From the NCBI GenBank assembly GCA_021780435.1, contig JAJXYV010000047.1, positions 1 to 33,767 of the forward strand: a DNA stretch of 33,767 nt, written 5' to 3'. The DNA is from Pseudomonadota bacterium (GTDB lineage: Bacteria; Pseudomonadota; Alphaproteobacteria; Rhizobiales; Beijerinckiaceae). Below the pieces are notes generated by a model. That model searched no databases and was not told where the DNA came from. It saw only the letters and a program-made list of their open reading frames with translations. Numbering within the stretch: position 1 is the stretch's first letter; each line of letters starts with the position of its first letter. The position numbers and the translations under genes are program-made. Below, piece after piece: positions 14,743-24,335 of the stretch.

Positions 14743-15420
14743 ATGTCCCTTACCCCATCTGGCGCGGCGCGCCGTCGTTTGCTCGGCCTCGGCGCGGCCT
14801 TCGTTTTCGCCCTCGCGCCGCTCGCCGCCAGCGCGCAAGCCCCGAAGCCCGACGCGGCCGAAGCCGCGGCCAAGGTTCCGCTCGACCTGCTGATGGCCGA
14901 ACCGCCCCTGCCCGACGTCTGGCTGGGCGATCCCAAGGCCCCAGTCACCATTATCGAATACGCCTCGATGACCTGCGGCCATTGCGCCCGGTTCGAGGAA
15001 GAGGTCTTTCCGATCATCAAGAAGAAATATATCGACACCGGCAAGGTGCGTTACACGATGCGCGAATTCCCGCTCGACCCGCTCGCGGCGGCCGCCTCGA
15101 TGCTAGCGCGCTGCGCTGGCGACAAGCGCGAGGCCATGATCGAGTTCCTGTTCGCGCAGCAGAAGAACTGGGCCTTTGTCGACAAGCCGGTGGAGGCGCT
15201 GCGCGAAACGGTGAAGCAGACCGGCATGGGCTCGAAGGAATTCGAAGCCTGCCTCAACGATCAGGCGCTGTTCGACAAGATCAACCAGATCCGCAACACT
15301 GCCGCGCAGAAATTCGGCATCACCGCGACGCCGACCTTCTTCATCAACGGCGACAAGAGGTCCGGCGAGATTCCCCCGGCCGATCTCGACGCTCTCATCG
15401 CGCCCTATCTGAAGAAATAA
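14743..15420 (+). CDS. DsbA-family periplasmic thiol oxidoreductase
   Basis: This 225-residue thioredoxin-fold protein starts with a Tat/Sec-like signal ([24 protein letters not shown]). The active site CGHC lies in [18 protein letters not shown], the cis-Pro loop is [14 protein letters not shown], and the intervening helical domain is [10 protein letters not shown]-like. It is the DsbA/Com1-type protein normally found next to smc in Hyphomicrobiales, probably oxidising or isomerising disulfides in exported proteins. ATG 14743 is chosen because AGGA lies eight bases upstream and the signal peptide begins there. The gcvPA start follows the stop after only 10 nt, so the genes are probably co-transcribed. 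Confidence 0.92.
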   Translation: MSLTPSGAARRRLLGLGAAFVFALAPLAASAQAPKPDAAEAAAKVPLDLLMAEPPLPDVWLGDPKAPVTIIEYASMTCGHCARFEEEVFPIIKKKYIDTGKVRYTMREFPLDPLAAAASMLARCAGDKREAMIEFLFAQQKNWAFVDKPVEALRETVKQTGMGSKEFEACLNDQALFDKINQIRNTAAQKFGITATPTFFINGDKRSGEIPPADLDALIAPYLKK

Positions 15421-15430
15421 GCTCGGCCCG

Positions 15431-16789
15431 ATGCGCTATCTGCCCCTCAGCGACCAGGAGCGCGCCGACATGCTCCTGCGCATCGGCGTCGAGACCGTTG
15501 ACGGCCTCTATGCCGACGCGCCGCGCGACGCCCTGCTGGCGAAGCCGCTCGACCTGCCCCTGCGACGGACGGAGCTCGAGGTGGAGCGCCGGCTGTCGGC
15601 GCTCGCGAAACGGAATGTCGCGGCCGGCGACGTTCCCTTTTTCGTCGGGGCCGGCGCCTACAAGCATCATGTGCCTGCGAGCGTCGATCATCTGATCCAG
15701 CGCTCGGAATTCCTGACCTCCTACACCCCCTACCAGCCGGAAATCTCGCAGGGAACGCTCCAGGTCCTGTTCGAATTCCAGACCCAGGTCGCCAATCTCA
15801 CCGGCATGGAGGTGGCCAACGCCTCCATGTATGACGGCTCGACGGCGACCGCCGAAGCGATCCTGATGGCCCATCGCGTCACCCGGCGCCGCAAGGCCCT
15901 GGTTTCCGGCGGGCTGCATCCCCATTATGCCGAGACGGCGCGCACCCTGTCGGACATGGCCGAAGACGAGATCGTCCTTCTGCCGCCCGACCCGCTCGCG
16001 ACGGAGGACCTGATCGGGCTTATAGACGAGAGCCTGTCCTGCCTCGTCGTGCAAAGCCCCGATTTCTTCGGCAATCTGCGCGATCTCCGCCCGCTCGCCG
16101 AGGCCTGCCGCGCCAGGGGCGTGCTTCTGATCGCGGTCGTGACCGAAGCGCTTTCGCTCGGCCTTATCGAATCCCCCGGCGCCATGGGCGCGGACATTGT
16201 CGTCGGCGAAGGCCAGTCGATCGGCAATGGCCTGAATTTCGGCGGCCCCTATCTCGGCCTGTTCGCCACGCGGGAAAAATATCTGCGCCAAACGCCGGGC
16301 CGGCTCTGCGGGCAGACGCACGACGCCAAGGGCCGGCGTGGCTTCGTGTTGACCCTCTCGACCCGCGAGCAACACATCCGCCGTGAAAAGGCGACCTCGA
16401 ACATCTGCACCAATTCCGGCCTGTGCGCCCTCGCCTTCTCGATCCACCTGACGCTGCTCGGCGAGAAAGGCCTGCGTGAGCTTGCCTTGATCAACCACGC
16501 CAACGCCGTGGCGCTGGTCGAGGCGCTGGAAAAGACGCCGGGCGTCGAGGTGCTGAACCGCAGCTTCTTCAACGAGTTCACCTTGCAGGTGAAGGGTTCG
16601 GCGGCGCAGCTCGTCGAGCGCATGGCGGCGCGCGGCGTGCTCGCCGGCGTCCCTGTCTCGCGCCTGCTTCCGAAGGCAGGGCTCGACGACCTGCTTCTGG
16701 TGGCTTCGAGCGAGGTCAACACGAACGAAGACCGCGCCACCTTTGTCGCCGCCCTTCGCGAAGAACTGAGCCTGGGAGCCGGCGCATGA
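15431..16789 (+). CDS. gcvPA: Glycine dehydrogenase (decarboxylating) subunit 1
   Basis: GcvPA is the first half of the two-subunit P-protein of the glycine cleavage system, which decarboxylates glycine and passes the aminomethyl group to lipoyl-GcvH. The 452 residues match throughout: [77 protein letters not shown], and [21 protein letters not shown]. This subunit lacks the PLP lysine. The start follows dsbA by 10 nt with no good ribosome site, suggesting coupling. Its stop overlaps the gcvPB start (ATGA). gcvT and gcvH are not in the window. Confidence 0.96.
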   Translation: MRYLPLSDQERADMLLRIGVETVDGLYADAPRDALLAKPLDLPLRRTELEVERRLSALAKRNVAAGDVPFFVGAGAYKHHVPASVDHLIQRSEFLTSYTPYQPEISQGTLQVLFEFQTQVANLTGMEVANASMYDGSTATAEAILMAHRVTRRRKALVSGGLHPHYAETARTLSDMAEDEIVLLPPDPLATEDLIGLIDESLSCLVVQSPDFFGNLRDLRPLAEACRARGVLLIAVVTEALSLGLIESPGAMGADIVVGEGQSIGNGLNFGGPYLGLFATREKYLRQTPGRLCGQTHDAKGRRGFVLTLSTREQHIRREKATSNICTNSGLCALAFSIHLTLLGEKGLRELALINHANAVALVEALEKTPGVEVLNRSFFNEFTLQVKGSAAQLVERMAARGVLAGVPVSRLLPKAGLDDLLLVASSEVNTNEDRATFVAALREELSLGAGA

Positions 16790-18336
16790 ACAAAGAAGGC
16801 CGCCCCACCCAGCCGCAAGGCGCGACGCCGCACGCGCCCAAGACCTTCACGGGCGCCAGGGCGCTGCAGATCCATGAAGCCCTGACCTTCGAAACCGGCC
16901 GCAACGATTACACCGGCGTCGATCTCGATCCGCCGGCGCCGTTCACGTCCCGCCTCGGCGGCCTGGAGCGCAAGAGCGAGATCGGCCTGCCAGGCCTCTC
17001 CGAGCCGGAGGCCATGCGCCATTATGTCCGGTTGTCGCAGAAGAATTACGCCATCGACATGGGCCCCTATCCGCTGGGCTCCTGCACGATGAAGCACAAT
17101 CCGCGCCTCAACGAGAAGATGGCGCGGCTGCCGGGTTTCGCCGACATCCATCCGCTTCAGCCGGTCTCGACCGTCCAGGGCGCCCTGGCGCTGATGGAGG
17201 AACTGGCCGACTGGCTGCTCCAGCTGACCAACATGTCGGCGGTCGCCCTGACGCCCAAGGCGGGCGCGCATGGCGAAATGTGCGGCATGATGGCGATCAA
17301 GGCCGCCATCGCCGCGCGCGGCGAGGCCGCAACCCGCAAGGTGGTTCTGGCGCCCGAATCGGCCCATGGCACCAATCCGGCGACCGCCGCCGCGCTCGGT
17401 TTCTCCGTGCGCGGCGTCCCTGCGGGGCCGGACGGGCTGGTCGATACGCAGGCGGTCGCCGCCGCGCTCGGCCCCGACGTCGCGGCGATCATGCTCACCA
17501 ATCCCAATACCTGCGGGTTGTTCGAGCGCGACATCGTCGAGATCGCCCGCCTGGTCCATGAGGCCGGGGCCTATTTCTATTGCGACGGCGCGAATTTCAA
17601 CGCCATCGTCGGCAAGGTGCGGCCCGGCGACCTCGGCGTCGACGCCATGCACATCAATCTGCACAAGACCTTTTCGACCCCGCATGGCGGCGGCGGGCCG
17701 GGCGCCGGCCCGGTCGTGCTGTCGGAGAAGCTGGCGGCTTTCGCGCCGGTCCCCTTCCTGCGGCGCGACGGCGAGGCGCTCACGCTGGTCGAGGAGACGG
17801 ATGGCGCGGACTCTTTTGGCCGCATGGCGGCGTTCCATGGCCAGATGGGCATGTTCGTGCGGGCGCTGGCCTATATCCTCTCCCATGGCGCCGACGGCCT
17901 GGCGCGAGCCTCGGAAGACGCGGTGCTTGCCGCCAATTATGTCCGGGTCTGCCTGAACGATCTGTTTTCGGCGCCTTTCGGCGACCGGATCTGCATGCAC
18001 GAGGTCCTGTTCGACGACCGCTGGCTCAAGGACACCGGAGTCTCCACGCTCGATTTCGCCAAGGCGATGATCGACGAAGGCATCCATCCAATGACCATCT
18101 ATTTCCCGCTGGTCGTCCACGGGGCCATGCTGATCGAGCCGACCGAATCGGAATCGCTGGTCTCGCTGTCCTTGTTCATCGCGACCCTGCGCGACTTGGC
18201 GTTGCGCGCGCTGCGCGGCGAAAAGGAGCGATTCCTGGGCGCGCCCTATTACGCCCCGCGCAGCCGGCTTGACGAGACGGGCGCTGCCCGCAAGCCGGTC
18301 CTGCGCTGGACGCCTCCGAAGCCGGCGGAGGACTGA
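16786..18336 (+). CDS. gcvPB: Glycine dehydrogenase (decarboxylating) subunit 2
   Basis: GcvPB is the PLP-binding half of the split P-protein. The 516 residues include [13 protein letters not shown], the [13 protein letters not shown] block, [37 protein letters not shown] and [20 protein letters not shown] with Lys294 as the expected Schiff-base lysine. ATG 16786 overlaps the gcvPA stop and has GGGAG seven bases upstream. In C1-using alphaproteobacteria glycine cleavage links glycine to methylene-H4folate and serine. The split form is known in Caulobacter and others, while many rhizobia have a single fused GcvP. Confidence 0.96.
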   Translation: MNKEGRPTQPQGATPHAPKTFTGARALQIHEALTFETGRNDYTGVDLDPPAPFTSRLGGLERKSEIGLPGLSEPEAMRHYVRLSQKNYAIDMGPYPLGSCTMKHNPRLNEKMARLPGFADIHPLQPVSTVQGALALMEELADWLLQLTNMSAVALTPKAGAHGEMCGMMAIKAAIAARGEAATRKVVLAPESAHGTNPATAAALGFSVRGVPAGPDGLVDTQAVAAALGPDVAAIMLTNPNTCGLFERDIVEIARLVHEAGAYFYCDGANFNAIVGKVRPGDLGVDAMHINLHKTFSTPHGGGGPGAGPVVLSEKLAAFAPVPFLRRDGEALTLVEETDGADSFGRMAAFHGQMGMFVRALAYILSHGADGLARASEDAVLAANYVRVCLNDLFSAPFGDRICMHEVLFDDRWLKDTGVSTLDFAKAMIDEGIHPMTIYFPLVVHGAMLIEPTESESLVSLSLFIATLRDLALRALRGEKERFLGAPYYAPRSRLDETGAARKPVLRWTPPKPAED

Positions 18337-18442
18337 GAGGCGGGCGACGCTTTTCCCCAACTTTCGCCGCGGCCGCGCTTGATTCGACGCGGCTTCTGGC
18401 GCCTTGTTCCCTTTGCAGAATGCGGAGCGCCCTAACGCCAAG

Positions 18443-21400
18443 ATGAAATTCGACAAGCTGCGCCTGACCGGATTCAAGAGCTTCGTGGAGCCGACGGAAT
18501 TCGTGATCAACCCCGGCCTGACCGGCGTCGTGGGGCCGAACGGTTGCGGCAAGTCCAATCTCGTCGAGGCCCTGCGCTGGGTCATGGGCGAGAATTCCTA
18601 CAAGCAGATGCGCGCCTCCGGCATGGACGACGTCATCTTCTCCGGCGCCGGCTCGCGCCCCGCCCGCAACCACGCCGAAGTCGTGCTGGTGCTGGACAAC
18701 CGGGCGCGCTCCGCGCCGGCCATGTTCAACGACGCCGACCTTCTCGAAATCAACCGGCGGATCGAGCGCGAGCAGGGCTCGACCTACCGCGTCAACGGCC
18801 GCGAGGCGCGCGCCCGCGACATCCAGTTGCTTTTCGCCGACGCCTCCTCGGGCGCGCGCTCGCCGGCCATGGTGCGGCAAGGACAGATCGGCGAGATCAT
18901 CGCCGCCAAGCCGCAGGCGCGCCGCCGCATCCTTGAGGAAGCCGCCGGCATTGGCGGCCTGCATTCCCGCCGCCACGAGGCCGAACTGCGCCTTAAGGGG
19001 GCCGAGGAAAATCTGGTTCGGCTCGAAGACGTGCTGACGCAGATCGGGGCCCAGGCCGATTCGTTGCGCCGCCAGGCCAAACAGGCCGCGCGCTACCGGA
19101 CCCTCGCCGCCGAAATCCGCCGCCACGAGGCCTTGATCGCCCTGATCGCCTTCCGCGAGGCGGCCCGCGAGGCCGAAGAGGCCCAGCACGCCTTTGACTC
19201 CAACGTGGTGGACGTCGCCGAGCGCACCCGCCAGCAGGCCGAGGCCGCCCGCCTCCAGGCGCTTGCCGCCCATCGCATGCCCTTCCTGCGCGACGCCGAA
19301 ACCCAGGCCGCCGCCGCGCTGCAACGCCTGGTGCTCGCCCGCGAGGCGCTTGACGGCGAGGAGCGGCGCGCCGCCGACCGCAAGGCCGATCTGGAGCGCC
19401 GGATCGCCCAGGCGGCGGGCGATCTCGCCCGCGAACGCGCCCATTACGAAGACGCCGCCGCGACCATGGCCCGCCTCGAGGCCGAGGACGAGGAATTGGC
19501 GGGGAGCGGCGAAGCTGAGGCCGATCTGGTCGAGGAAGCCCGGCTGCGCTGCGAGGCGGCGGAAGAAAGGCTCCACGCCTCCGAAGAAGAACTCGAACGC
19601 GCCCAGAACGCCTTCGCCAACGCCGAGGCCCAGCGCAACGCCCTCGCGGACGCCGCGCGGCGCGAGGAACAGGCCCTGACGCGCTTCGAGGCCGAACTGG
19701 CCCGCGCCGAGGATGACATCGCAGCGTTGCGCGCCAGCGCCGAAAGCGACATCGAACTCGCCGAGGCCCTGGCCGAGGCCGAGCGGTTGATGGACGCCGC
19801 GGCCCAGGCCGAGGAAGACGCGCTCGGCGCCGAATCGGCGCTCGCGATCGCCCGCGACGAGGAAACTTTCGTGCGCGGGCCGCTCGCGGAGGCCGAAAAG
19901 CAGGCGCAGAAGCTTGAGGCCGAGGTCGGGGCGCTGGCCAAGCTGCTCCAGACCGGCGCCAGCGCCGGCTGGCCCTCGGTGCTCGAGCGGATCGTCGTGG
20001 CCCGTGGCTATGAGGCGGCGCTCGGCGCGGCTCTGGGCGATGACCTCGACGCCTCCGACGACGACGACGCGCCAACCCATTGGGCCATGACCCAGAGCGG
20101 CGGCGACCCCACCTTGCCCGCCGGCGCCCGCCCGCTGACCGAATGGGTCAGCGCCCCGCCCGCGCTTTACCGCCGGCTCGCCCAGATCGGCCTCGTCCCG
20201 CGCGAACTCGGGCCGAGCCTGCGCCAGCATCTGAAGACCGGCCAACGCCTGGTCTCGATCGAGGGCGACCTTTGGCGCTGGGACGGCTTCACCCAGGCGG
20301 CCGAGGCGCCGACCCCGGCGGCGCGGCGGCTGGCGGAAAAGAACCGGCTGGAAGACTTGCGCGTCGAGGCCGCGCAGGCGCGCGAGGCGGTGGAGCAGGC
20401 CCAGACCCGGATGGAGGCGGCCCAGGCCGCCGTCGCCGAGGCCGCCGAGGCCGACCAGCGCGCCCGCCAGACGGCGCGGATGACCCAGAAGGCGCTGGCC
20501 GAGGCGCGCGAATCGGCCAACGCCGCCGAGCGCCGGCAGGCGCAATTCCTGTCCCGCCTCTCCAATCTCGACGAGGCCCGCAAGCGCGCTGAGGAATTGC
20601 GCGACGAGGCCCGCGAAAGGCTGATCGAATCGCGCGAGGCGCTCGACAATGTCGCGGAGCCCGCCACCCTGCTCGGCGAACGCGATTCCGCCCGCGCCGC
20701 CAATGCGCTCGACCGCGCGGAAGCGGCCGAAGCCCGCGCCGCCCTTCAGGCCTTTTCCCGCGAGGCCGAGGCGCGGCTGCGCCGCCGCGAGGCGATCGCC
20801 CGTGAGAAGAAAGGCTGGCTCGACCGCCGCGCCCGTTCGCAGTTCCAGACCGAGGAGATCGAGTTCCGTCTAGCCGAGGCCCAGGAAGAACTGGCCAAGC
20901 TCGAGGATGCGCCCGACGAGTTCCTGCTCCAGCGCCGCCGCCTCGCCCAGAAGATCGAAGAGGCTGAGGAAGCGCAGAAGGCGGCCGCCGACGCCCGCGC
21001 CGAGGGCGAGAACGCCTTAGCCGAGGCCGACCGCGTCGCCCGCGCGGCCCTCGACGCCATGAGCGCCGCGCGGGAAATTCGTGCGCGCCTCGAGGCTCAG
21101 GCCGAGGCCGCGCGGGTGCGGCTCCAGACCCTCGTCCGCGACATCGGCGAGCAGATGAACTGCGCGCCGCCGGGCCTGCCGGCCCTCGCCGGCCTGGCTG
21201 ACGGCGCGGAGCCGCCGCCGATGGAGGGCGTCAGCGCGCGGCTCGCCAATCTGAAACAGGACCGCGAGCGGCTCGGCGGCGTCAATCTGCGCGCCGAGGA
21301 CGAACTGGCGGCGGTCGAAGAGGAACAGACCAAGCTCATCACTGAACGCGACGACCTCGCCGAGGCGATCCGCAAATTGCGCGCGGCCATCGCCGCGCTG

Positions 21401-21898
21401 AACAAGGAAGGCCGCGAACGGCTTCTGGACGCCTTCGCCAGGGTGGACGCCCATTTCCGTGAATTGTTCTCGCTGCTGTTCGGCGGCGGCTCGGCCGAAC
21501 TGCAACTGGTTGAATCCGACGACCCTTTGGAAGCTGGCCTCGAAATACTGGCCAAGCCTCCGGGCAAGAAGCCCGCGACGATGACCCTGCTTTCGGGCGG
21601 CGAGCAGGCGCTGACCGCCATGTCGCTGATCTTCGCGGTCTTCCTGACCAATCCGGCGCCGATCTGCGTGCTCGACGAGGTGGACGCGCCGCTCGACGAC
21701 GCCAATGTCGAGCGCTTCTGCGACCTGCTCGACGACATGAGGCGCAAGACCGACACGCGCTTCATCACGATCACCCACAATCCGATCACCATGGCGCGCA
21801 TGGACCGCTTGTTCGGCGTCACCCAGGCCGAACGCGGCGTGTCGCAACTGGTCTCGGTCGAACTGGAGCAGGCCGAACGACTGCTCGAGGCGGGCTAG
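18443..21898 (+). CDS. smc: Chromosome segregation protein SMC
   Basis: SMC is the ATPase of the SMC-ScpAB condensin that organises and segregates the chromosome. The 1151 residues begin MKFDKLRLTGFKSFVEPTEF with Walker A GPNGCGKS (31-38). Long Ala/Glu/Arg-rich coiled coils flank a hinge at about 500-610, and the head ends with signature LLSGGEQALTAMSL (~1050) and Walker B PICVLDEVDAPLDD (~1077). Length and hinge resemble Caulobacter-type SMC. ATG 18443 is chosen because the family starts at MKF; the frame is open upstream to 18404. Its stop shares a palindromic CTAG with the convergent TMEM175-like gene. Confidence 0.96.
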   Translation: MKFDKLRLTGFKSFVEPTEFVINPGLTGVVGPNGCGKSNLVEALRWVMGENSYKQMRASGMDDVIFSGAGSRPARNHAEVVLVLDNRARSAPAMFNDADLLEINRRIEREQGSTYRVNGREARARDIQLLFADASSGARSPAMVRQGQIGEIIAAKPQARRRILEEAAGIGGLHSRRHEAELRLKGAEENLVRLEDVLTQIGAQADSLRRQAKQAARYRTLAAEIRRHEALIALIAFREAAREAEEAQHAFDSNVVDVAERTRQQAEAARLQALAAHRMPFLRDAETQAAAALQRLVLAREALDGEERRAADRKADLERRIAQAAGDLARERAHYEDAAATMARLEAEDEELAGSGEAEADLVEEARLRCEAAEERLHASEEELERAQNAFANAEAQRNALADAARREEQALTRFEAELARAEDDIAALRASAESDIELAEALAEAERLMDAAAQAEEDALGAESALAIARDEETFVRGPLAEAEKQAQKLEAEVGALAKLLQTGASAGWPSVLERIVVARGYEAALGAALGDDLDASDDDDAPTHWAMTQSGGDPTLPAGARPLTEWVSAPPALYRRLAQIGLVPRELGPSLRQHLKTGQRLVSIEGDLWRWDGFTQAAEAPTPAARRLAEKNRLEDLRVEAAQAREAVEQAQTRMEAAQAAVAEAAEADQRARQTARMTQKALAEARESANAAERRQAQFLSRLSNLDEARKRAEELRDEARERLIESREALDNVAEPATLLGERDSARAANALDRAEAAEARAALQAFSREAEARLRRREAIAREKKGWLDRRARSQFQTEEIEFRLAEAQEELAKLEDAPDEFLLQRRRLAQKIEEAEEAQKAAADARAEGENALAEADRVARAALDAMSAAREIRARLEAQAEAARVRLQTLVRDIGEQMNCAPPGLPALAGLADGAEPPPMEGVSARLANLKQDRERLGGVNLRAEDELAAVEEEQTKLITERDDLAEAIRKLRAAIAALNKEGRERLLDAFARVDAHFRELFSLLFGGGSAELQLVESDDPLEAGLEILAKPPGKKPATMTLLSGGEQALTAMSLIFAVFLTNPAPICVLDEVDAPLDDANVERFCDLLDDMRRKTDTRFITITHNPITMARMDRLFGVTQAERGVSQLVSVELEQAERLLEAG

Positions 21899-22473
21899 CT
21901 CTCAATCAATCGCGATTCGATCCGGCGGTCTGGAATGAGCCACAGGGCGGCGACCCCGACATAGACGAGGCAGCCGATCCAGGGGCTGAAGAAGGTCCCG
22001 GCTATGCCCAAAACATAAAAGACGATCGAGATCCTGCCCTTGAAATCTCCGCCAATGGCCTGATGGAGCACGGATTCGCCCTTTTGCGCCCGCTTGAGCG
22101 CAAGCACGAGAACATAATAGGCGATCGCCGCGCCCAACAGCACCACGCCATAGAGCGCCACCGGATCGACCGCAAAATGGCTGTCGCTCGCCCAGGCCGT
22201 GACAAAAGGCAGCAGGGACAGCCAGAACAGCAGATGAATATTGGCCCACAGAACGGCGCCGTTCACCATCTCGACGACATAGAAGAGATGGTGATGATTG
22301 TTCCAGTAGATCGCGATGTAGAGAAAGCTCAGCACATAGGCAAGAAATGTTGGCCAAAGTGGCGTCAGATCATAAAAATATTCCTCATGCGGCGCCTTAA
22401 GCTCCAACACCATGATGGTGATGATGATCGCCAGCACGCCGTCGGAAAAAGCCTTCAATCGTTCGCTCGTCAC
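21895..22473 (-). CDS. TMEM175-family (DUF1211) channel-like membrane protein
   Basis: TMEM175/DUF1211 proteins are potassium-selective channels without a canonical selectivity filter. The protein has the signature ERLKAFSDGVLAIIITIMVLEL in the first helix (RxxxFSD), AYVLSFLYIAIYWNNHHHLF, INHL-like ANIHLLFWLSLLPF and three further helices, six in total. I choose GTG 22473 (192 residues), which has GGGAG six bases upstream and starts just before the signature; ATG 22515 would add 14 residues. It is convergent with smc and their stops overlap, so no terminator fits between them. Confidence 0.88.
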   Translation of the reverse strand: MTSERLKAFSDGVLAIIITIMVLELKAPHEEYFYDLTPLWPTFLAYVLSFLYIAIYWNNHHHLFYVVEMVNGAVLWANIHLLFWLSLLPFVTAWASDSHFAVDPVALYGVVLLGAAIAYYVLVLALKRAQKGESVLHQAIGGDFKGRISIVFYVLGIAGTFFSPWIGCLVYVGVAALWLIPDRRIESRLIES

Positions 22474-22629
22474 ATCTCGCTCCCGCGCCGCCACGCGACC
22501 AGAGTAAAGGATCATGGCGGACGAACAAGGGCGCGCAAGGCGGCGAAACCATGCGGCGTGTTAGCGCACTGGCGTCTTTTGTTCTATTTTTCAATATGTT
22601 GACCGCGCCACAGAAAAGCCGCTCTTGTC

Positions 22630-22658
22630 TTGACAGGGGGCAGGCTCGTCAATATGGT
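22630..22658 (+). promoter_or_regulatory. Sigma70 promoter of the atp F0 operon
   Basis: A perfect -35 TTGACA (22630-22635) is followed by a 17-nt spacer and TATGGT (22653-22658). Transcription should start near 22665, about 150 nt upstream of atpI. Confidence 0.75.
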
Positions 22659-22681
22659 GCGCGCGGTTCAAGAAGGGCGGG

Positions 22682-22759
22682 ATGATCCCCATCCCCAAGT
22701 CCGGTTCCTCATCGGGCCTCGTCCGTACGACCTCCTGCAAGAAGCAGCGGCCGCGATGA
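22682..22759 (+). CDS. Possible 25-residue leader ORF upstream of atpI
   Basis: ATG 22682 follows AGAAGGGCGGG and opens a 25-codon frame (starting MIPIPKSGSSSG, ending CKKQRPR) that stops at 22759, inside the expected atp mRNA leader. Composition is basic with no hydrophobic part. There is no evidence of conservation available to me, so it may be spurious. Confidence 0.3.
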   Translation: MIPIPKSGSSSGLVRTTSCKKQRPR

Positions 22760-22818
22760 GATGAGCGGACGCCTGCCCCGAGCCGCCCGCCCGCGGGCGC
22801 GACAACTTGGGAAAACGC

Positions 22819-23160
22819 ATGCAGGACAAGTCGGATGACGCCGATGAACTGAAGGCGCGGCTCGCCAGATTGGCGAACGACCTTCAGGCGCAGCGCGGCG
22901 CGGTCGATGACGAGACGGCGCGCAAGGCGGAAGCGGATTTGACCGACAAGGGCCTTGGGCAGGCGATGAGCCTCGGCTTTCGCGTGCTGTCGGAATTCGT
23001 GGCCGGCACAGTCGTCGGCGCCGTGTTGGGCTGGCAATTGGATGCATGGCTCGGCACAAGCCCGGTTTTCCTGATCCTGTTCCTGGGATTGGGGGTGGCC
23101 GCCGGCTTCTGGAATGTCTATCGCCTCGCGGTCGGGCCGCAGGGGCGGCGCGGTCGCTGA
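22819..23160 (+). CDS. atpI: ATP synthase protein I (AtpI/AtpZ-like)
   Basis: AtpI is a small membrane protein at the head of atp operons, thought to assist c-ring assembly or Mg uptake. The 113 residues have a charged N-terminal helix (DADELKARLARLANDLQAQ), then GQAMSLGFRVLSEFVAGTVVGAVLGWQLDAWL and FLILFLGLGVAAGFWNVYRL, the typical two-helix alphaproteobacterial form. ATG 22819, with GGGA upstream, is better than the TTG at 22807. It begins the F0 operon behind a clear sigma70 promoter. Confidence 0.9.
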   Translation: MQDKSDDADELKARLARLANDLQAQRGAVDDETARKAEADLTDKGLGQAMSLGFRVLSEFVAGTVVGAVLGWQLDAWLGTSPVFLILFLGLGVAAGFWNVYRLAVGPQGRRGR

Positions 23161-23215
23161 CGCCCGCGCATTCTCAAGGAAAGCGGGTCACCCCGCATAA
23201 AATGAAGGATTGAAA

Positions 23216-23977
23216 ATGTCGGAAGCGGCGCCCGTGATGGATCCGATCCATCAGTTCCACATCAAAGTCCTCGCGCCGCTGAGCATCGGCGGCGTTGACG
23301 CTTCCTTCACCAACGCCTCGCTCTTCATGGTGGTCATTCTCGCGGTGATCGCCTTCCTCATGATCGTCGGCACCTCCGGCGAGCACATCATTCCGAACCG
23401 GCTCCAGACGCTCGCGGAAATGGCTTACGAATTCGTCGCGAGCATGATCCGGCAGACCGCCGGCGATGCAGGCATGCGGTTCTTCCCCTTCGTCTTCTCG
23501 GTCTTCATGTTCGTCTTCTTCTCGAACCTGATCGGCCTGATCCCCTATACGTTCACCGTCACCAGCCAGATCATCGTCACCTTCGCCTTTTCGGCGACGA
23601 TCATCCTGTTGGTGCTGGGCTACGGCTTCTACAAGCACGGAACCCATTTCCTGCGCCTCTTCGTGCCGTCGGGCGTCTCGCCGCTGCTGCTGCCCTTCAT
23701 CGTGCTGATCGAGATCATCTCCTTCGCCGCCCGCCCGATCTCGCTGTCGGTTCGTCTCTTCGGCAACATGCTCGCCGGCCACATCACGCTGAAGATCTTC
23801 GGCGCTTTCGTGGTCATGCTGGCCGGCGCGGGCGCCTATGCCCTGCTCGCCCCCCTGCCGTTCATCGGCATCATTCTGCTGACCGCCTTCGAACTGCTGG
23901 TCGCTTTCCTTCAGGCGTATGTCTTCGCCATCCTCACTTGCGTCTACCTCAATGACGCAATTCACCCGGGCCACTGA
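23216..23977 (+). CDS. atpB: ATP synthase F0 subunit a
   Basis: Subunit a provides the proton half-channels against the c-ring. The 253-residue protein has several membrane helices and the core [18 protein letters not shown], with the essential Arg in SVRLFGN and the conserved Asn. The C-terminal [34 protein letters not shown] includes the conserved Gln and Tyr. ATG 23216, preceded by GAAGGA, is preferred over the TTG six bases earlier. Second gene of the F0 operon. Confidence 0.97.
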   Translation: MSEAAPVMDPIHQFHIKVLAPLSIGGVDASFTNASLFMVVILAVIAFLMIVGTSGEHIIPNRLQTLAEMAYEFVASMIRQTAGDAGMRFFPFVFSVFMFVFFSNLIGLIPYTFTVTSQIIVTFAFSATIILLVLGYGFYKHGTHFLRLFVPSGVSPLLLPFIVLIEIISFAARPISLSVRLFGNMLAGHITLKIFGAFVVMLAGAGAYALLAPLPFIGIILLTAFELLVAFLQAYVFAILTCVYLNDAIHPGH

Positions 23978-24031
23978 TAAATCGCGCCAACAACAAATAG
24001 TCGCCCTTCAAAACGAAAATGGAGTTCTAAG

Positions 24032-24259
24032 ATGGATCCTGTTGCAGCCAAATATGTCGGCGCCGGTCTCGCTGGCATCGGCATGGGCGCCGCCGCCATC
24101 GGCGTCGGCCTGATTTTCGGCAACTTCCTTTCCGGCGCGCTGCGCAATCCGTCCGCCGCCGACGGCCAGTTCGGCCGCGCCTTCATCGGCGCCGCGCTGG
24201 CCGAAGGTCTCGGCATTTTCGCGTTCCTCGTCGCGATCATCCTGCTCTTCGTGAAATAA
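24032..24259 (+). CDS. atpE: ATP synthase F0 subunit c
   Basis: Subunit c forms the proton-driven rotor ring. The 75 residues make a helical hairpin: [21 protein letters not shown], polar loop RNPSAADGQ, and [23 protein letters not shown] with the proton-carrying Glu in ALAEGLG. GGAG eight bases before ATG 24032 is a good ribosome site. A strong hairpin lies downstream before atpF', as might suit the high number of c subunits needed. Confidence 0.97.
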   Translation: MDPVAAKYVGAGLAGIGMGAAAIGVGLIFGNFLSGALRNPSAADGQFGRAFIGAALAEGLGIFAFLVAIILLFVK

Positions 24260-24266
24260 TCCTTTC

Positions 24267-24306
24267 GCGCGCCGGTCGCCGCGGCTTCGTCCCGGCGCCG
24301 GCGCGC
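24267..24306 (+). promoter_or_regulatory. Hairpin between atpE and atpF'
   Basis: A perfect 9-bp outer stem (24267-24275 with 24298-24306) continues, after a bulged T, into a 5-bp inner stem (24277-24281 with 24293-24297). No U-tract follows, so it is not a terminator. It is more likely a barrier to 3' exonucleases that protects the atpE message or a processing site. Confidence 0.6.
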
Positions 24307-24335
24307 TCTTCGTCCCATCAAATCAGGATCGACCC

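Larger units (their letters stand above)
22474..22818. other. Intergenic region between the TMEM175-like gene and atpI
   Basis: This ~345-nt divergent region contains the strong plus-strand promoter of the atp operon, a leader of about 150 nt and a possible 25-codon ORF in that leader. I see no clear promoter for the minus-strand channel gene and no RNA gene. Confidence 0.6.

Noticed and set aside
16249-20545. Two ~780-residue minus-strand frames opposite gcvPA/gcvPB and smc
   Set aside because: They have no recognisable domains and are dominated by Arg, Gly and Leu, as expected from reverse-reading high-GC codons; the plus strand is unambiguous.
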